64,000 nucleotides of DNA from Prescottella defluvii (GCA_029690005.1 CP121458.1:4731872-4795871), one strand, 5' to 3'; positions 32,442 through 45,822 are shown, counted from the stretch's first letter. A program made the numbers and translations. The notes: generated from the letters alone by a model not told the origin.

Positions 32442-33514
32442 TGCGCTCGTCCGACGCCGTGAGCGCAATCCGGACGTGCTTCTGGCCGCGCGGGCCGTAG
32501 AAGTCGCCCGGCGCCACCAGGATGCCGCGCTCGGCGAACCAGTCGACCGTGGCCCGGCAGTCCTCGCCCCGCGTGGCCCACAGGTACAGGCCGGCCTCCG
32601 AGTTGTCGACCGTGAAGCCCGCCCCACGAACCGCGGCCAGTAGGACCTCGCGGCGATCGCGGTACCGCTCGCGCTGCGCCTTCTCCTGGTCGTCGTCGGT
32701 GAGCGCGGCCGCCATCGCCGCCTGGATCGGCGTCGGCATCATCATGCCCGCGTGCTTGCGAACCTTCGAGCAGTTCGGCGATCAGCGCGGGATCGCCGGC
32801 GAGGAACCCGGCCCGGTAGCTGGCCAGGTTCGATGTCTTCGACAGCGAGTGGATCGCGATCAGCCCGGTGTGGTCGCCGCCGCACACACGCGGGTCCAGG
32901 ATCGACACGGCCTCGGCCTCCCAGGTCAGACCCAGGTAGCACTCGTCGGACGCGACGATCGCGCCGCGCTCACGCGCGAACTCGACCACCTTGCGCAGGT
33001 GCTCGACCCCGAGCACCTTGCCGGTGGGGTTGGACGGCGAGTTGACGAAGATCAGTGCCGGCTTCTCCGGGCCCAACTGCGCGGTCCCGTCGGCGCGCAG
33101 CACCCGGGCACCGGCGAGCAGTGCGCCCACCTCGTACGTCGGGTACGCCACCTCCGGGATGACCACCAGATCGTCCGCGCCCAGCCCGAGCAGGCTCGGC
33201 AGCCACGCGATGGCCTCCTTGGTGCCGATCACGGGCAGGATCGCCGCGGGATCGACACCGGTCATGCCGTAGCGCCGCGCCAGCGACGCCGCCGTCGCCT
33301 CACGCAGCTCGTCGGTGCCGTGCGTCGTCGGATAGCCGGGCACCGCCGCCACCGACGACAACGCCTCCTGGATGACCGGAGCCACGGGATCGACGGGCGT
33401 CCCGACGGACAGGTTGACGATGCCGTCGGGATGCGCGGCCGCCTTCTCCTTCGCGGACGCGAGGGAATCCGACGGGAAGTCGGGCAGAGTCTTGGCTACA
33501 GAGATGCGCGGCAA
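32413..33514 (-). CDS. dapC: N-succinyldiaminopimelate aminotransferase DapC (frameshifted)
   Basis: A class I PLP aminotransferase of about 366 residues. FVNSPSNPTGKVLG, IVASDECYLGLTWEAEAV and the PLP lysine in IAIHSLSKTSNLASYRAGF are present, and the C-terminal domain ends in IATAASRLK. Here the error is an extra base: the CC at 32763-32764 should be a single C, restoring LIAELLEVRKHAGMMMPTPI. It transfers the amino group from glutamate to succinyl-ketopimelate. It lies 48 bp after fdxC on the same strand, as Rv1178 follows Rv1177. Confidence 0.9.
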
Positions 33515-33562
33515 CTGATCTTCCTCGAAACCGTTCCTACTTGTTGCTGGACCAGTGCTCGA

Positions 33563-33886
33563 CTAGTCCTCGTTCATGGGCGGCAGGGCTTTGATCATCG
33601 GCGAGTCATGGTCGACCTTGCCGAGCTTCGCGGCGCCACCCGGCGACCCGAGATCGTCGAAGAAGTCGACGTTCGCGCTGACGTAGCCGGTCCACTGATC
33701 CGGCACGTCGTCCTCGTAGAAGATGGCCTCGACGGGGCAGACGGGCTCACACGCACCACAGTCCACGCACTCGTCCGGATGGATGTAGAGCATGCGACCG
33801 CCCTCGTAGATGCAGTCGACCGGACACTCCTCGATACAGGCCTTGTCCATCACATCGACGCACGGTTCGGCAATCGTGTAGGTCAC
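33563..33886 (-). CDS. fdxC: 7Fe ferredoxin
   Basis: A 107-residue ferredoxin with one 3Fe-4S and one 4Fe-4S site. The first half is [20 protein letters not shown], with the extra Cys spacing of 7Fe types; the second is [20 protein letters not shown]. It is a soluble electron carrier, possibly for P450s or other oxidoreductases. GTG start at 33886 with GGGAGAG upstream. It is adjacent to dapC, a conserved mycolata pair. Confidence 0.93.
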   Translation of the reverse strand: MTYTIAEPCVDVMDKACIEECPVDCIYEGGRMLYIHPDECVDCGACEPVCPVEAIFYEDDVPDQWTGYVSANVDFFDDLGSPGGAAKLGKVDHDSPMIKALPPMNED

Positions 33887-34039
33887 TGCTGCTCTCCCTG
33901 CCTTTCTGACACGGGCGCCGGGCGCCTCGGCGAGCCGGCCGCGGGCTCCCGCCCGACGAACATCCGGAGTGTCCAGTATGAAGCGTTGCGGCCGCGACGG
34001 TCCGGTAAGGGTTACCTCATATCGCGGCCCGCGGCGGCG

Positions 34040-36645
34040 TCAGACCACCGGCAGGACCGTCGCCGGTTCCCGCAGCGCGTAGCTCGTCGTCCGCTCCCTG
34101 GCCGGACGGCCGATCCCCTCTGCGATCGCCCGCAACTCCTCGACGGTCTTCTCCGACCCGCGCCGCGAGCCGGCCATCCGCGAGATGGTCTCCTCCATCA
34201 GCGTGCCACCCAGATCGTTCGCGCCGCCCTGCAGCATCGCCTGAGCGCCCGCGATGCCGAGCTTGACCCAGCTGGTCTGGATGTTCGCGATCCGCCCGTG
34301 CAGCATGATCCGTGCCAGCGCGTGAGCCGCCCGGTTGTCACGCTGGGTCGGCCCCGGACGGGACGCGCCCGCCAGGTACAGCGGCGCGCTCTGGTGCACG
34401 AACGGCAGCAGCACGAACTCGGTGAACCCGCCGGTCCGGTCCTGGATGCCGCGAATCACGTTCAGATGCCCCACCCAGTGCTTGGGGCTGTCGACGTGGC
34501 CGTACATCATCGTCGAACTCGACCTCAGGCCCACCTCGTGCGCGGTGGTGATGACGTCGATCCACGCCGACGTGGGCAACTTGCCCTTCGTGAGGACCCA
34601 CCGCACCTCGTCGTCGAGGATCTCCGCGGCCGTGCCCGGGATCGTGTCGAGCCCGGCGTCCTTGAGTTCGGTGAGCCAGTCGCGGATGCTCTGACCGCCG
34701 CGGGACGCGCCGTTGACGATCTCCATCGGGCTAAACGCGTGCACGTGCATCGACGGCACCCGGCGCTTGACCGCCCGCACCAGGTCGGCGTAACCGGTCA
34801 CCGGCAGCTCGGGTCGATGCCACCCTGCATGCACACCTCGGTCGCGCCGGCGACGTGCGCCTCCCACGCGCGGTCGGCCACCTCCTCGGCCGACAACGTG
34901 AAGGCGTCCGCGTCGCCCTTGCGCTGCGCGAACGCGCAGAACCGGCAGCCGGTGTAGCAGATGTTGGTGAAGTTGATGTTCCGGTTCACGACGTACGTGA
35001 CGTCGTCGCCGACGGCCTCCTTGCGAAGCGCGTCGGCGAGCGCGACGACCGCCTCCAGTCCGTCGCCGTCCGCGGTCGCGAGCGCGAGGTACTCGTCGTC
35101 GGTCAGCCCGGCCGGGTCGCGTTCGGCGCTGCGCAGCGCGGCCAGCACATCGGTGTCGACCCGTGCCGGCGCGGCGCGGCCCAGCTCGAGGACCTGCTCC
35201 CGCACGGTCTCCCAGTCACCGAACGCGCTTCCGAGGTCGGACCGCGTCTCGGTGTTGCGGCCGTCGGTGTCGATCTCGGTGCCCAGGTCCACCCGGCCCG
35301 ACGACACCCACTCCTCGTCCGGTTCTTGCCACGGCTGCCCCACGGGCTTCACGCCCTCGCGGGCAAGACCCGTCTCCGGGTCCGCGAGCGCGCGGAGATG
35401 CACCCCGATCCGCGGGTCGATCCACGGATGCCCGGCCAGGACGTACTGCGGTTGCGCGGCGGTCCGCTCGACGAGCGTGTACCCGGCCCGCGCGGTGATC
35501 CCCGCGAGCGTGTCCAGGTTGGGCCACGGCCGCTCCGGGTTCACGTGATCGGGGGTGAGCGGCGAGACGCCGCCCCAGTCGTCGACACCGGCGCCGATCA
35601 GAGCCAGACACTCCGCCTCCGAGACCAGGTTCGGCGGCGACTGGATCCGCATGCCCGGGCCGAGTAGAAGTCGCGCGACCGCGATGGTCGCGAGGAACTC
35701 CTCGAGGTCGGCGTCCGGCGCGTCGCGCATCGCGGTGTCCGGCTTGGCCAGGAAGTTCTGCACGATCACTTCCTGCACGTGCCCGAAGGCCTTGTGCAGC
35801 TTGCGGATCGCCATGATGGAGTCGGCGCGCTCCGCGTAGGTCTCGCCGATGCCGACGAGGATGCCCGTCGTGAACGGTACCGACAGCCGGCCCGCGTCGG
35901 TCAGCGTCCGCAACCGCACCTCGGGATCCTTGTCGGGGCTGCCGTAGTGGCACTCCCCCTTGTCGGTGAACAGTCGCTTCGACGTGGTCTCGAGCATCAT
36001 GCCCATCGACGGCGCGACGGGCTTGAGCCGCGAGATCTCCTCCCAGCTCATGACACCCGGGTTGAGGTGCGGCAGCAGGCCGGTCTCCTCGAGGACGCGG
36101 ATCGACATCGCCCGCACGTAGTCCAGGGTGGAGTCGTAGCCGCGCTCGTCGAGCCACTGCTTGGCCTCCGGCCAGCGCTCCTCGGGGCGGTCGCCGAGCG
36201 TGAACAGGGCTTCCTTGCAACCCAATTCGGCACCCTGCCGCGCGATCTCGAGCACCTCGTCCGGCTCCAGGTACATCCCGTGCCCCTCGGCGCGGAGCTT
36301 ACCCGGGACCGTCACGAACGTGCAGTAGTGGCACTTGTCGCGGCACAGCCGGGTCAGCGGGATGAACACCTTGCGCGAGTACGACACCGTCTTCGGCCGG
36401 CCCGCGGCGACCAGGCCGGCGTCGCGCACCTTCGCGGCCGACGCGCACAGGTCCTCGAGCACGACGCCACGCGCCTGCAGCAGCGTGGCGGCCTCGTCGA
36501 CGTTGAGCGTCGAACCGTCGCGCGCCCGTCGCAGAACGCGCCGCATCGCACTCGCGGAGGGCGCCTCGATGTTCCCGGAACGCCCCGGAACCGACGGCAT
36601 CGGCAGGATCGTGGACCGATCGGTGTCATCGCTCGTGTGACTCAC
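34040..36645 (-). CDS. fbiC: FO synthase FbiC, dual radical-SAM (frameshifted)
   Basis: Of about 868 residues, it is a fusion of CofG-like and CofH-like radical-SAM domains. The first CX3CX2C is [10 protein letters not shown] (near residue 80) and the second is [10 protein letters not shown] (near residue 570). One C is missing at 34811-34813; restoring it gives [12 protein letters not shown] and joins the C-terminal 255 residues. It makes the deazaflavin FO from tyrosine and a pyrimidine for coenzyme F420. The GTG start is at 36645; an upstream open frame to 36699 is less likely. Confidence 0.93.
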
Positions 36646-36704
36646 CCGACGATCATGCGCCACCGACCGGCCGGCCTGCCAGTGCGGGTCCCGCGCCACC
36701 CCGG

Positions 36705-36932
36705 TTACCCGTGCGGGTAGTCCTCGTCGGCGGGGACGCTGCGGCGCTGCTCGGCGGCATCGGCCGGATTGACCTCGAGCGGCGTCGACTCGGGCGTCGA
36801 CTCGTCCCGCTCGTCGTCCGCCCGGCGGGAGTCATCTGCTCGACGAGGTCGGCTTCGGAGACATCCGTGGACGCCGAGGACTCGACATCCTCCACGTCGT
36901 TCTCGGTGTTGTCGGTTTCGAACGGAACCATC
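36705..36932 (-). CDS. Small acidic hypothetical protein (frameshifted)
   Basis: ATG at 36932 with GGGAGGTGG upstream. The first part is [20 protein letters not shown]. After restoring one G near 36826 (GCC GGG GCG GAC) the rest reads [20 protein letters not shown] and ends [11 protein letters not shown]. Without the correction the tail is a basic Arg/Ser run unlike the acidic start. It is disordered, strongly negative, about 75 residues, with no domain recognised. Confidence 0.6.
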   Translation of the reverse strand, partial: DGSVRNRQHRERRGGCRVLGVHGCLRSRPRRADDSRRADDERDESTPESTPLEVNPADAAEQRRSVPADEDYPHG

Positions 36933-37022
36933 ACGACCACCTCCCGTCTCGACAGACAGCGCAGCCCTGTCCGGCCACCTCCACCATAGGACGCCGCGCG
37001 CCGACTCGGGCAGGATGAAACC

Positions 37023-37544
37023 GTGAGTTTTCCTCCCGACCCCACCCTTCCCCGGACGGTGGCGATGGCCGACCCGAAGTGGCGACCGAGCACCCGAGCG
37101 CCGCGACTGTGGGCGACGACGGCCACCCTGATCTGGTTGCCGATCTTCGTCGCGCAGATCGTGTGGGCAGTGGTGGACGGCAACTGGACCACGTGGCCGC
37201 ACGTCACGGTGTTCGCGGCGACGCTGGTCGTAGCCGCCGTCGACGTCCTCGTCGTGCCGCAGTGGCGGTACCGGGTGCATCGCTGGGAGATCAGCGCCGA
37301 CGCGGTCTACACCCGCACCGGCTGGTTCAACCAGGAGCGTCGCATCGCCCCGATCACGCGCATCCAGACCGTCGACACCGAACGCGGCCCCCTCGACCGG
37401 CTGTTCGGCCTCGCGACGGTCACCGTCACCACGGCCTCGTCGGCCGGCGCCGTCAAGATCTCGGCGCTCGACCTCGACGTCGCCGACCGCGCCGTCGAAC
37501 ACCTCACCGAGATCGCCGCTGCCGCCGCCGGGGACGCGACATGA
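37023..37544 (+). CDS. bPH2/YdbS-like PH-domain membrane protein
   Basis: A 173-residue protein with two adjacent membrane helices (LWATTATLIWLPIFVAQIVW and VFAATLVVAAVDVLVVPQWR) followed by a bacterial PH domain: YRVHRWEISADAVYTRTGWF, then NQERRIAPITRIQTVDTERG and PLDRLFGLATVTVTTASSAG. The family is of unknown biochemical role; membrane-stress functions have been suggested in Bacillus. It overlaps the next gene by four bases, forming the usual YdbS-YdbT pair. Confidence 0.85.
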   Translation: MSFPPDPTLPRTVAMADPKWRPSTRAPRLWATTATLIWLPIFVAQIVWAVVDGNWTTWPHVTVFAATLVVAAVDVLVVPQWRYRVHRWEISADAVYTRTGWFNQERRIAPITRIQTVDTERGPLDRLFGLATVTVTTASSAGAVKISALDLDVADRAVEHLTEIAAAAAGDAT

Positions 37545-39074
37545 CCGTCCCCGTCGAACAGTCCGGGGCGGACGCCCTCGCGGTCGAGGAGGAGCAGCCC
37601 TGGCTCCGGCTCGACAAGCGGATGCTGCTGGTGCACCCTGTCAACGAGGTCCTGAAGCTGCTGCCGGTGATCGCGGTGTCGTGGATCGTCGGCAGCCGCA
37701 GCGGCAATCACTACTGGGGGCTGGCCGCGGTCGCCGGCCTCGTCGTGTACGGCGTGCTGCGCTGGTTCACCACGACGTACCGGATCGGTCCGGTGCACGT
37801 GCAACTGCGCCGCGGGGTGTTCCAGAAGAAGGTGCTCTCGATCCCCCGCAGCCGGATCCGGTCCGTCGACGTCGAGGCCCGCGTCCTGCACCGTGTGCTC
37901 GGGCTGGCGGTGCTGCGGATCGGGACCGGCCGACAGACCGCCCGCCACGAGGAGCGGTTCGAACTCGACGCCCTCGACGCGTCGCTCGTGCCGGCGATGC
38001 GCGCCGCATTGCTCGCCGGTCACGAACGACCGGCCGCGACCGCGGACCGGGTCGCCGCGCCGGACGTCCCGGCCGCCGCCGAGATCGGCCACTGGTCGCC
38101 GTCCTGGGTCAGGTACGCCCCGTTCTCCGTCACCGGTCTGATCGCGATCGGCGCCTTCGTCGGCATCATCTTCCAGTACGGCCTGGCCGACCGGATCGCC
38201 CATTCGCCCACCCTTCGAGAACGGGTTCGACTCCGCGGAGCGCGCCGGGACGTTGGTTCTGGCGCGGCTGGGCCTGCTCGCGCTGATCGTCCTGTTCGTC
38301 GCCGCGTCCGTCCTCGCGTGCGTGCGCTATCTCGTCGTCTACGGACGCATGACAGTCACCGACAACGGGCGGACCGTGCACGTGAGCCACGGTCTGCTGC
38401 GGACCAGGCAGACCACGCTCGACCGTGCCCGGCTGCGGGGAACGACGCTGAAGGAGCCCCTGCTGCTGCGCCTGGCGGGCGGCGCCGCGCTCGACGCGAT
38501 CATGACCGGTGTCAGCGCCGAGCACCGCGAATCGTCACTGCTGCTGCCGCAGGGCCCGCGCGCCGAGGCGACCCGGGTGATGGCGACCGTCCTCGGCGAC
38601 GACCGGCAGGCCGACATCCCGCTCGCCGCGCACGGCCCGGCCGCGCGCCGCCGCCGGTACACCCGGGCACTGTGGCCCGCGGCCGTCGCCGCGGTGATCG
38701 CCGCCGGGTTCGCCGTCGCCGGCCGACACGTGCCGTGGCCCGTGTGGACGGGTGTCGTGGTGCTCGCGCTGGTCGGTGCGGGACTGGCGTGGGACCGCTA
38801 CCGCGGCCTCGGCCACGCGGTGCTGCCGGGCTGGCTGATCACCCGCAGCGGGTCGCTCGACCGCCGACGCGACGCCGTCGAGGCCGCGGGCATCATCGGC
38901 TGGACGGTGCGGCAGACGTTCTTCCAGCGTCGCGCCGGCGTCGCCACCGTGATCGCGGCGACCCCCGCCGGCACGGGCAGATACGTCGTGCACGACATCC
39001 CCGCCGACGATGCGTGGGCGCTGGTCGACGCCGTCACCCCGGGTGCGGGTGGGATCTGGCGCCGCACCTCCTAG
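37541..39074 (+). CDS. YdbT-like membrane protein with multiple PH domains (frameshifted)
   Basis: About 510 residues. PH modules repeat in the pattern TTYRIGPVHVQLRRGVFQKK, then YGRMTVTDNGRTVHVSHGLL and GWLITRSGSLDRRRDAVEAA, with membrane helix pairs between them. The frame changes near 38212 (one extra base or two missing), after DRIAHSP and before FENGFDSAERAGTLVLARLG. Its ATG overlaps the YdbS-like stop. Its 3' end overlaps catC on the opposite strand by four bases. Confidence 0.82.
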
Positions 39075-39351
39075 CGGATCGAACTGCCGTGCTTCGTCAG
39101 CGGCGTGACGTCGATCGTCATGTAGGGAACAGCGGAAGATTCCACAGGATCTCGTGGAGTTCGTCGGCCGATTCGACATCGAAGATGCTGACGTTGCTGT
39201 ACTGCCCGACGATTCGCCAGAGGTGGACCCATGCGCCCCGCCGCTGGAGATCCTGTGAGTACTCCTTCTCCCGGGTGATCGTGTCCTCTCTGACCTGCGG
39301 ATCCAGGTCGCGGGGGATGTCGACGTCCATTCGGACATGGAACAGTGCCAT
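39071..39351 (-). CDS. catC: Muconolactone delta-isomerase (frameshifted near the end)
   Basis: MALFHVRMDVDIPRDLDP is the CatC start, with GAWVHLWRIVGQYSNVSIFD and SADELHEILWNLPLFP. A missing base in the run at 39125-39127 creates an early stop. Restored, it reads LFPYMTIDVTPLTKHGSSIR and ends at 39071, giving the normal 93 residues. It isomerises muconolactone to beta-ketoadipate enol-lactone. It is last in the catABC operon, 30 bp after catB. Confidence 0.92.
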
Positions 39352-39381
39352 CGTGCGGTTACTCCTGTGTCGGTATCGGAT

Positions 39382-40509
39382 TCAGTCGCGTGCGAGGTGT
39401 TTGACCACGTCCATGTCCAGTTCCACGCCCAGACCCGGGCCCGGCGGCAGGTGCACCTGCCCCTCCGAGTAGTCGAGCGGGGTCTGCAACAACTCCACCG
39501 CGAACAACTGTGGGCCGAACAGCTCGGTGCCGTAGTCGATCCCGGGCTCGGCACACGCGAAGTGAATGGACGCCGCGGTCCCGATCGGACCCTCGATGGA
39601 CGTGGCCCCGTGGCAGCGCAAGCCGGCCGCCTTCGCCACCGCGACCACCTGCTTACTGCGTTGCAGACCACCGCATTTGGTGGTCTTGACCGCGATCACG
39701 TCGGCCGCGCCGAGCTTCGCGATCTCGAGCACGTCGTGCGGCGTGTGCACCGACTCGTCCGCCATGACGGGTGCGGACACCCGGCGGGAGATCTCGGCGA
39801 GCACCTCACGCTGCTCGCCCGGTGTCGGCTGTTCGACGAGTTCCACTCCGCCATCGACCAATTCCGGCACCCAGCGCAGCGCCGTCAGGCGGTCCCAGCG
39901 GGCGTTGACGTCGATGCTGACACCCGCGCGGCCCTGCAGCGCCTGGGCGACGCGCACCACCCGGGCTGTATCCACCGCCGGGTCCAGCGCACCCATCTTG
40001 AGCTTGAAGGCGAAGTTGGAGCGCGACTCGATCTTCTCGGCGACCTCGTCGAGGATCTCCTCGGACGGGGCCGCGCCGAGCGCCCACCGAACGTCGACAC
40101 CGGTCCGGAAGGCGCCGCCGAGCAGGGTGTGCACCCCGACGCCCAGACACCGGGCGTAGGCATCGTGCAGCGCCACATCGACGGCTGCCTTCGCGAACCG
40201 CGCGTTCGCGACGATCCGTTCGAGATCGACCATGATGCCGGTGATCTCGTCCACTCCCCGCCCGATGAGGGTGGGCGCGATGTGTAGATCGACGAGCACC
40301 TTCATCGTCTCGACGGATTCACCACCCCACCACGGCCCCCCTGGGACGACACCCTCGCCGTACCCGGTGACACCGCCCGCCGTGGTGATCGCGACGAGCA
40401 GGATCGGCTGTACCTCACTCGTCGTCGTTGCGAACTTGTGCGGACGGACCAACGGCACGTCGAGGATGGTCGTCTCGATCGAGACGATCGCGAGATCGGG
40501 GTCGGACAT
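39382..40509 (-). CDS. catB: Muconate cycloisomerase
   Basis: A 375-residue enolase-superfamily enzyme. The catalytic KXK is in FAFKLKMGALDPA; metal ligands follow in VSIDVNARWD, ELVEQPT and MADESVHTP; the second base lysine is in VIAVKTTKCGGL. It converts cis,cis-muconate to muconolactone. Start chosen: ATG 40509 with AAGGTGAG about seven bases upstream; GTG 40527 would place the ribosome site inside the gene. It lies 44 bp after catA. Confidence 0.93.
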   Translation of the reverse strand: MSDPDLAIVSIETTILDVPLVRPHKFATTTSEVQPILLVAITTAGGVTGYGEGVVPGGPWWGGESVETMKVLVDLHIAPTLIGRGVDEITGIMVDLERIVANARFAKAAVDVALHDAYARCLGVGVHTLLGGAFRTGVDVRWALGAAPSEEILDEVAEKIESRSNFAFKLKMGALDPAVDTARVVRVAQALQGRAGVSIDVNARWDRLTALRWVPELVDGGVELVEQPTPGEQREVLAEISRRVSAPVMADESVHTPHDVLEIAKLGAADVIAVKTTKCGGLQRSKQVVAVAKAAGLRCHGATSIEGPIGTAASIHFACAEPGIDYGTELFGPQLFAVELLQTPLDYSEGQVHLPPGPGLGVELDMDVVKHLARD

Positions 40510-40553
40510 CGGGAAACTCACCTTCACAGAACGGATTCGACGCTAGCTGACCA

Positions 40554-42388
<1,835 letters not shown>

Positions 42389-42403
42389 TCCGACCCGAGA
42401 ACA

Positions 42404-43333
42404 TCAGGAACGCAACGTGATCGAGGGGGCACACCCGTACTTGCGGCGATAGGCGGCCGCAAACCGCCCGGTGTGGGTGATTCCCCAGCGGACGGCGACG
42501 TCGGTCACCGACGTGACCGACGGGTCGCCCGCCGCCAGGTCGTCGTGGATCCGCGAGAGTCGAACATCGAGCAGGTAGTCCGCGGGCACATGCCGAGGTA
42601 CTCGCGGAACCCCTCCTGCAACCGCCGCACACTCACGCCCGCGGCCTCGGCCATGTCGCTCGAGGTCCACGCGAGCGACGGATCCTCGTCGATCCGGTCG
42701 AGCACCCGCTTGACGATCCGGGGCCGCGGCGCCGCCGACGGATCGTCGGGCATCACCGCCAGCACGAACGCGCTGGTGATCGCCCCCGATAGTTGCTCGG
42801 CGACGACCGGGGTCTGCCACAGCCCCTCGCCACCGCGCACCTGCTGGACGATCGAGTTCAGCAACCCCATCCAGTTCTGCCCGTCGGCGGTCGACAGATC
42901 CACCTGATCGGGCAGCCGGCGGTCGGGACGCCCGAGGACGCGCGCCGTTTCGCGGTGCAGGTCGTCGCGATCCACCTTGACGCCGACGATCTCGCAGTCG
43001 GCGGTCCACCGTGTGATGACGGCCGGGGTGTCCGGCCGGAATACGGACGCCTTCCCCACGCCCGAGATCACGTCCCTGCCGGCACTCGCGGATTCGATCC
43101 GGCCCGACAGCGGAATGTTCACGGCATACGCGCCGGGGTGCTCCGTGTCCACGGAAACCTCTGCTCCCCAACCGATCCGCGCCAGGCGCAGCGGCCTATC
43201 TGCATCGACCGCACGTTCACATGCGGCTCCGAACCGGCCGAGAGCGGCGTCAGCTCGTGCGGAAAGTACGCATCGGAGACCACGTTCTCCGCGGCGTCCC
43301 GATCGCCGGATCGGCGGTCACGTCCATCGCCAT
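42404..43333 (-). CDS. pheR: AraC family regulator, probable pheR (three frameshifts)
   Basis: After three one-base corrections (near 43297, 43187 and 42582) this is about 310 residues. The N-terminal AraC-binding-like domain has SDAYFPHELTPLSAGSEPHV and HPGAYAVNIPLSGRIESASA. The C-terminal double helix-turn-helix has SSDMAEAAGVSVRRLQEGF and VTDVAVRWGITHTGRFAAAY. It is divergent from the phenol hydroxylase genes, the position and type of PheR in Rhodococcus pheA2A1 clusters. The symbol rests on context. It ends 15 bp from the convergent catR end. Confidence 0.78.
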
Positions 43334-43526
43334 ACCCTCGCACCCTTCCGGTCCCGTCCAGTTCGGGACTTCGGCCCAGTGTGATCGGGAACACGTCCCT
43401 GGCAACAACGGGCGGTCGAACCGATCGCGCAATCCGGATAGCGGGGGCGCTCAGCGGATCGCCGAGTCGAACCCGATCGACCTATGGTCTCCGTCACAGT
43501 CAACGACCACCAGCAAGGAGCCCGAC
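43334..43526. promoter_or_regulatory. pheR-pheA2 divergent promoter region
   Basis: The 193-bp gap holds two imperfect direct copies of GTCGAACCGATCG (43415-43427) and GTCGAACCCGATCG (43466-43479), 51 bp apart. They are possible AraC-type activator half-sites, but spacing and function are unproven. AAGGAG precedes the pheA2 ATG. Confidence 0.35.
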
Positions 43527-44090
43527 ATGGATTCGCGTCGACTGCGAAACATATTCGGACAGTTCGCAAGTGGGGTCACCGTCATCACCTGCGCCAAGCA
43601 GGACGGCACCCCCCACGGTGCCACGGTGACGGCCTTCACCGCAGTCTCGCTCGAACCGCGACTGTGCCAGGTCACGCTGACCCGCACGTCCAAGGCGTGC
43701 TCGTTCCTGTCCGGCGCACCGTTCGCGGTCAACATCCTCGCCGCGGACCAGACCGACGTGGCGCTGCACTTCGCCGGTCGCCCGCAATCGCCCGAACCGG
43801 TGTGGGTCCAGGGGCCCACCGCACCCGTGCTGGCCGGCAGCGCGGCGACGCTGTCGTGCGTTCCCTGGCGCGAGTACGACGGCGGCGACCACGTGATCTT
43901 CATCGGCGAGATCGTCGACGCCCAGTGCCGGGACACCGATCCATTGCTGTTCTACCGCAGCACGTTTCACGACCTCGGCGCGCCGAGCGCGAACGCCGCC
44001 TGGAACGGCTCGATGGACGATCCGCATCGCGGCTGGTTCGACGCCACCGCCACCTTCACGCCCATGCACCTGTCCGGTGCGACCAACTGA
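43527..44090 (+). CDS. pheA2: Flavin reductase component of phenol hydroxylase
   Basis: A 187-residue HpaC-type flavin reductase with a split-barrel fold. [40 protein letters not shown] and [19 protein letters not shown] are characteristic. It reduces FAD with NADH and hands FADH2 to the oxygenase encoded immediately downstream (26 bp). The ATG at 43527 has AAGGAG upstream. Confidence 0.9.
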   Translation: MDSRRLRNIFGQFASGVTVITCAKQDGTPHGATVTAFTAVSLEPRLCQVTLTRTSKACSFLSGAPFAVNILAADQTDVALHFAGRPQSPEPVWVQGPTAPVLAGSAATLSCVPWREYDGGDHVIFIGEIVDAQCRDTDPLLFYRSTFHDLGAPSANAAWNGSMDDPHRGWFDATATFTPMHLSGATN

Positions 44091-44116
44091 CCGATCCCCT
44101 TCACGCAGGAGAGACG

Positions 44117-45736
44117 ATGACCACCACCGAACCCCGCCCCACCATCGATGAAGTCGACCGCTCGAAGATCAACGTCGCCGCGGACTCCGAGGCCAATCGC
44201 ACCGCCAACTTCGCGACCCGCCCGATGACCGGCGACGAGTACATCGAGTCCATCAAGGACGGCCGTGAGATCTACCTCCACGGCGAGCGGGTGAAGGAGT
44301 TCTGGAACCACCCCGCGTTCCGGAACTCCATCCGGATGACCGCGCGACTGTACGACGCCCTGCACACCGGCGAGCACGTCGACACGCTCACCTGCCCCAC
44401 CGACACCGGCAACGGCGGCGTCACCATGCCGTTCTTCAAGACCCCCAAGTCGTCCGACGACCTTCTGAAGGAGCGGGACGCCATCGCCACCTGGGCGCGC
44501 ATGACGTACGGCTGGATGGGCCGCTCCCCCGACTACAAGGCCAGCTTCCTCGGCACCCTCGCCGCCAACAGTGAGCTGTACGCACCCTTCCAGGACAACG
44601 CCAAGCGCTGGTACCGCGAATCGCAGGAGAAGGTCCTGTACTGGAACCACGCGATCATCAACCCGCCCGTGGACCGGCAACTGCCGCCCGACCAGGTCGG
44701 CGACGTGTTCATGAAGGTCGAGAAGGAGACCGACGCCGGCCTGATCGTCTCCGGCGCCAAGGTGGTCGCGACCGGATCGGCGATCACCAACTACAACTTC
44801 ATCGCGCACTACGGCCTGCCGATCAAGAAGAAGGAGTACGCGCTGATCTGCACGGTGCCGATGGACGCACCGGGCATCAAGCTCATCTCCCGCGCCTCGT
44901 ACTCGCAGAACGCCGCGGTCGTCGGCTCGCCGTTCGACTACCCGCTCTCGAGCCGGATGGACGAGAACGACGCCATCTTCATCTTCGACAAGGTGCTGGT
45001 GCCGTGGGAGAACGTCTTTATGTACGGCGACGTCGAGAAGATCAACGCGTTCTTCCCGCAGTCCGGATTCCTGCCGCGGTTCACCTTCCAGGGCTGCACC
45101 CGTCTGGCGGTCAAGCTCGACTTCATCGCCGGACTGCCGATGAAGGCGCTCGACTGCACCGGGGCCGGCGGCTTCCGCGGCGTGCAGACTCGGGTCGGCG
45201 AGGTGATCGGCTGGCGCAACCTGTTCTGGTCCCTGAGCGAATCCATGGCCCGTAACCCCGAACCCTGGATCGGCGACACCGTCATCCCCAAGCTCGAATA
45301 CGGCCTGACGTATCGGATGTTCATGATCCAGGGCTACCCGCGGATCAAGGAGATCATCGAGCAGGACGTGGCGTCCGGCCTCATCTACCTGCCCTCGAGC
45401 GCGGCCGACTTCAAGAATCCGGACGTCCGCCCCTACCTCGACAAGTACGTGCGTGGCAGCGACGGCATCACCGCCGTCGAGCGGGTGAAGGTCATGAAGG
45501 CGTTGTGGGATTCGATCGGCTCCGAGTTCGGCGGCCGCCACGAACTCTACGAACGCAATTACTCCGGCAACCACGAGAACATCAAGGCCGAACTGTTGTT
45601 CGCCGCCGAGAATCGCGGCGACGTCGCCTCGATGAAGGGCCTGGCCGAGCAGTTCATGAGCGAGTACGACCTCGACGGCTGGACCGTCCCGGATCTGATC
45701 GGGAACGACGACGTGACCGCGTTCTACCGCAATTGA
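44117..45736 (+). CDS. pheA1: FADH2-dependent phenol 2-monooxygenase, oxygenase component
   Basis: A 539-residue HpaB-family monooxygenase. [54 protein letters not shown] and [14 protein letters not shown] are conserved, the last lining the flavin/substrate site. Length and the reductase-oxygenase order fit Rhodococcus PheA1 better than 4-hydroxyphenylacetate 3-monooxygenase, and the flanking catechol genes support phenol as substrate (inference). The product would be catechol for CatA. No frameshift is seen in this gene. Confidence 0.88.
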   Translation: MTTTEPRPTIDEVDRSKINVAADSEANRTANFATRPMTGDEYIESIKDGREIYLHGERVKEFWNHPAFRNSIRMTARLYDALHTGEHVDTLTCPTDTGNGGVTMPFFKTPKSSDDLLKERDAIATWARMTYGWMGRSPDYKASFLGTLAANSELYAPFQDNAKRWYRESQEKVLYWNHAIINPPVDRQLPPDQVGDVFMKVEKETDAGLIVSGAKVVATGSAITNYNFIAHYGLPIKKKEYALICTVPMDAPGIKLISRASYSQNAAVVGSPFDYPLSSRMDENDAIFIFDKVLVPWENVFMYGDVEKINAFFPQSGFLPRFTFQGCTRLAVKLDFIAGLPMKALDCTGAGGFRGVQTRVGEVIGWRNLFWSLSESMARNPEPWIGDTVIPKLEYGLTYRMFMIQGYPRIKEIIEQDVASGLIYLPSSAADFKNPDVRPYLDKYVRGSDGITAVERVKVMKALWDSIGSEFGGRHELYERNYSGNHENIKAELLFAAENRGDVASMKGLAEQFMSEYDLDGWTVPDLIGNDDVTAFYRN

Positions 45737-45742
45737 CGTCCT

Positions 45743-45784
45743 CCGGTCGTGAACGACCGGGATCCTACCAGCGCCGGTGGCGCT
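45743..45784. terminator. Subterminal hairpins / possible pheA1 terminator and guide-RNA end
   Basis: Two hairpins, with stems of 8 and 6 bp, lie 7 bp after pheA1 and about 40 bp beyond the tnpB stop. They are typical right-end structures of IS605-type elements, where the tnpB-associated guide RNA also maps, and may additionally terminate pheA1 transcription. Confidence 0.45.
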
Positions 45785-45822
45785 GTCGGTGGGTTCCTGT
45801 TTCAACGAGTCGCGCTTCCCGC

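Noticed and set aside
32522..34957. 811-codon plus-strand open frame over dapC, fdxC and fbiC
   Set aside because: Fully antisense to three clearly recognised genes; no family motifs.
44117..45736. Oxygenase considered as 4-hydroxyphenylacetate 3-monooxygenase (HpaB)
   Set aside because: Same family, but divergent AraC gene, reductase-first order and neighbouring catABC favour phenol as substrate. No homoprotocatechuate genes are present.
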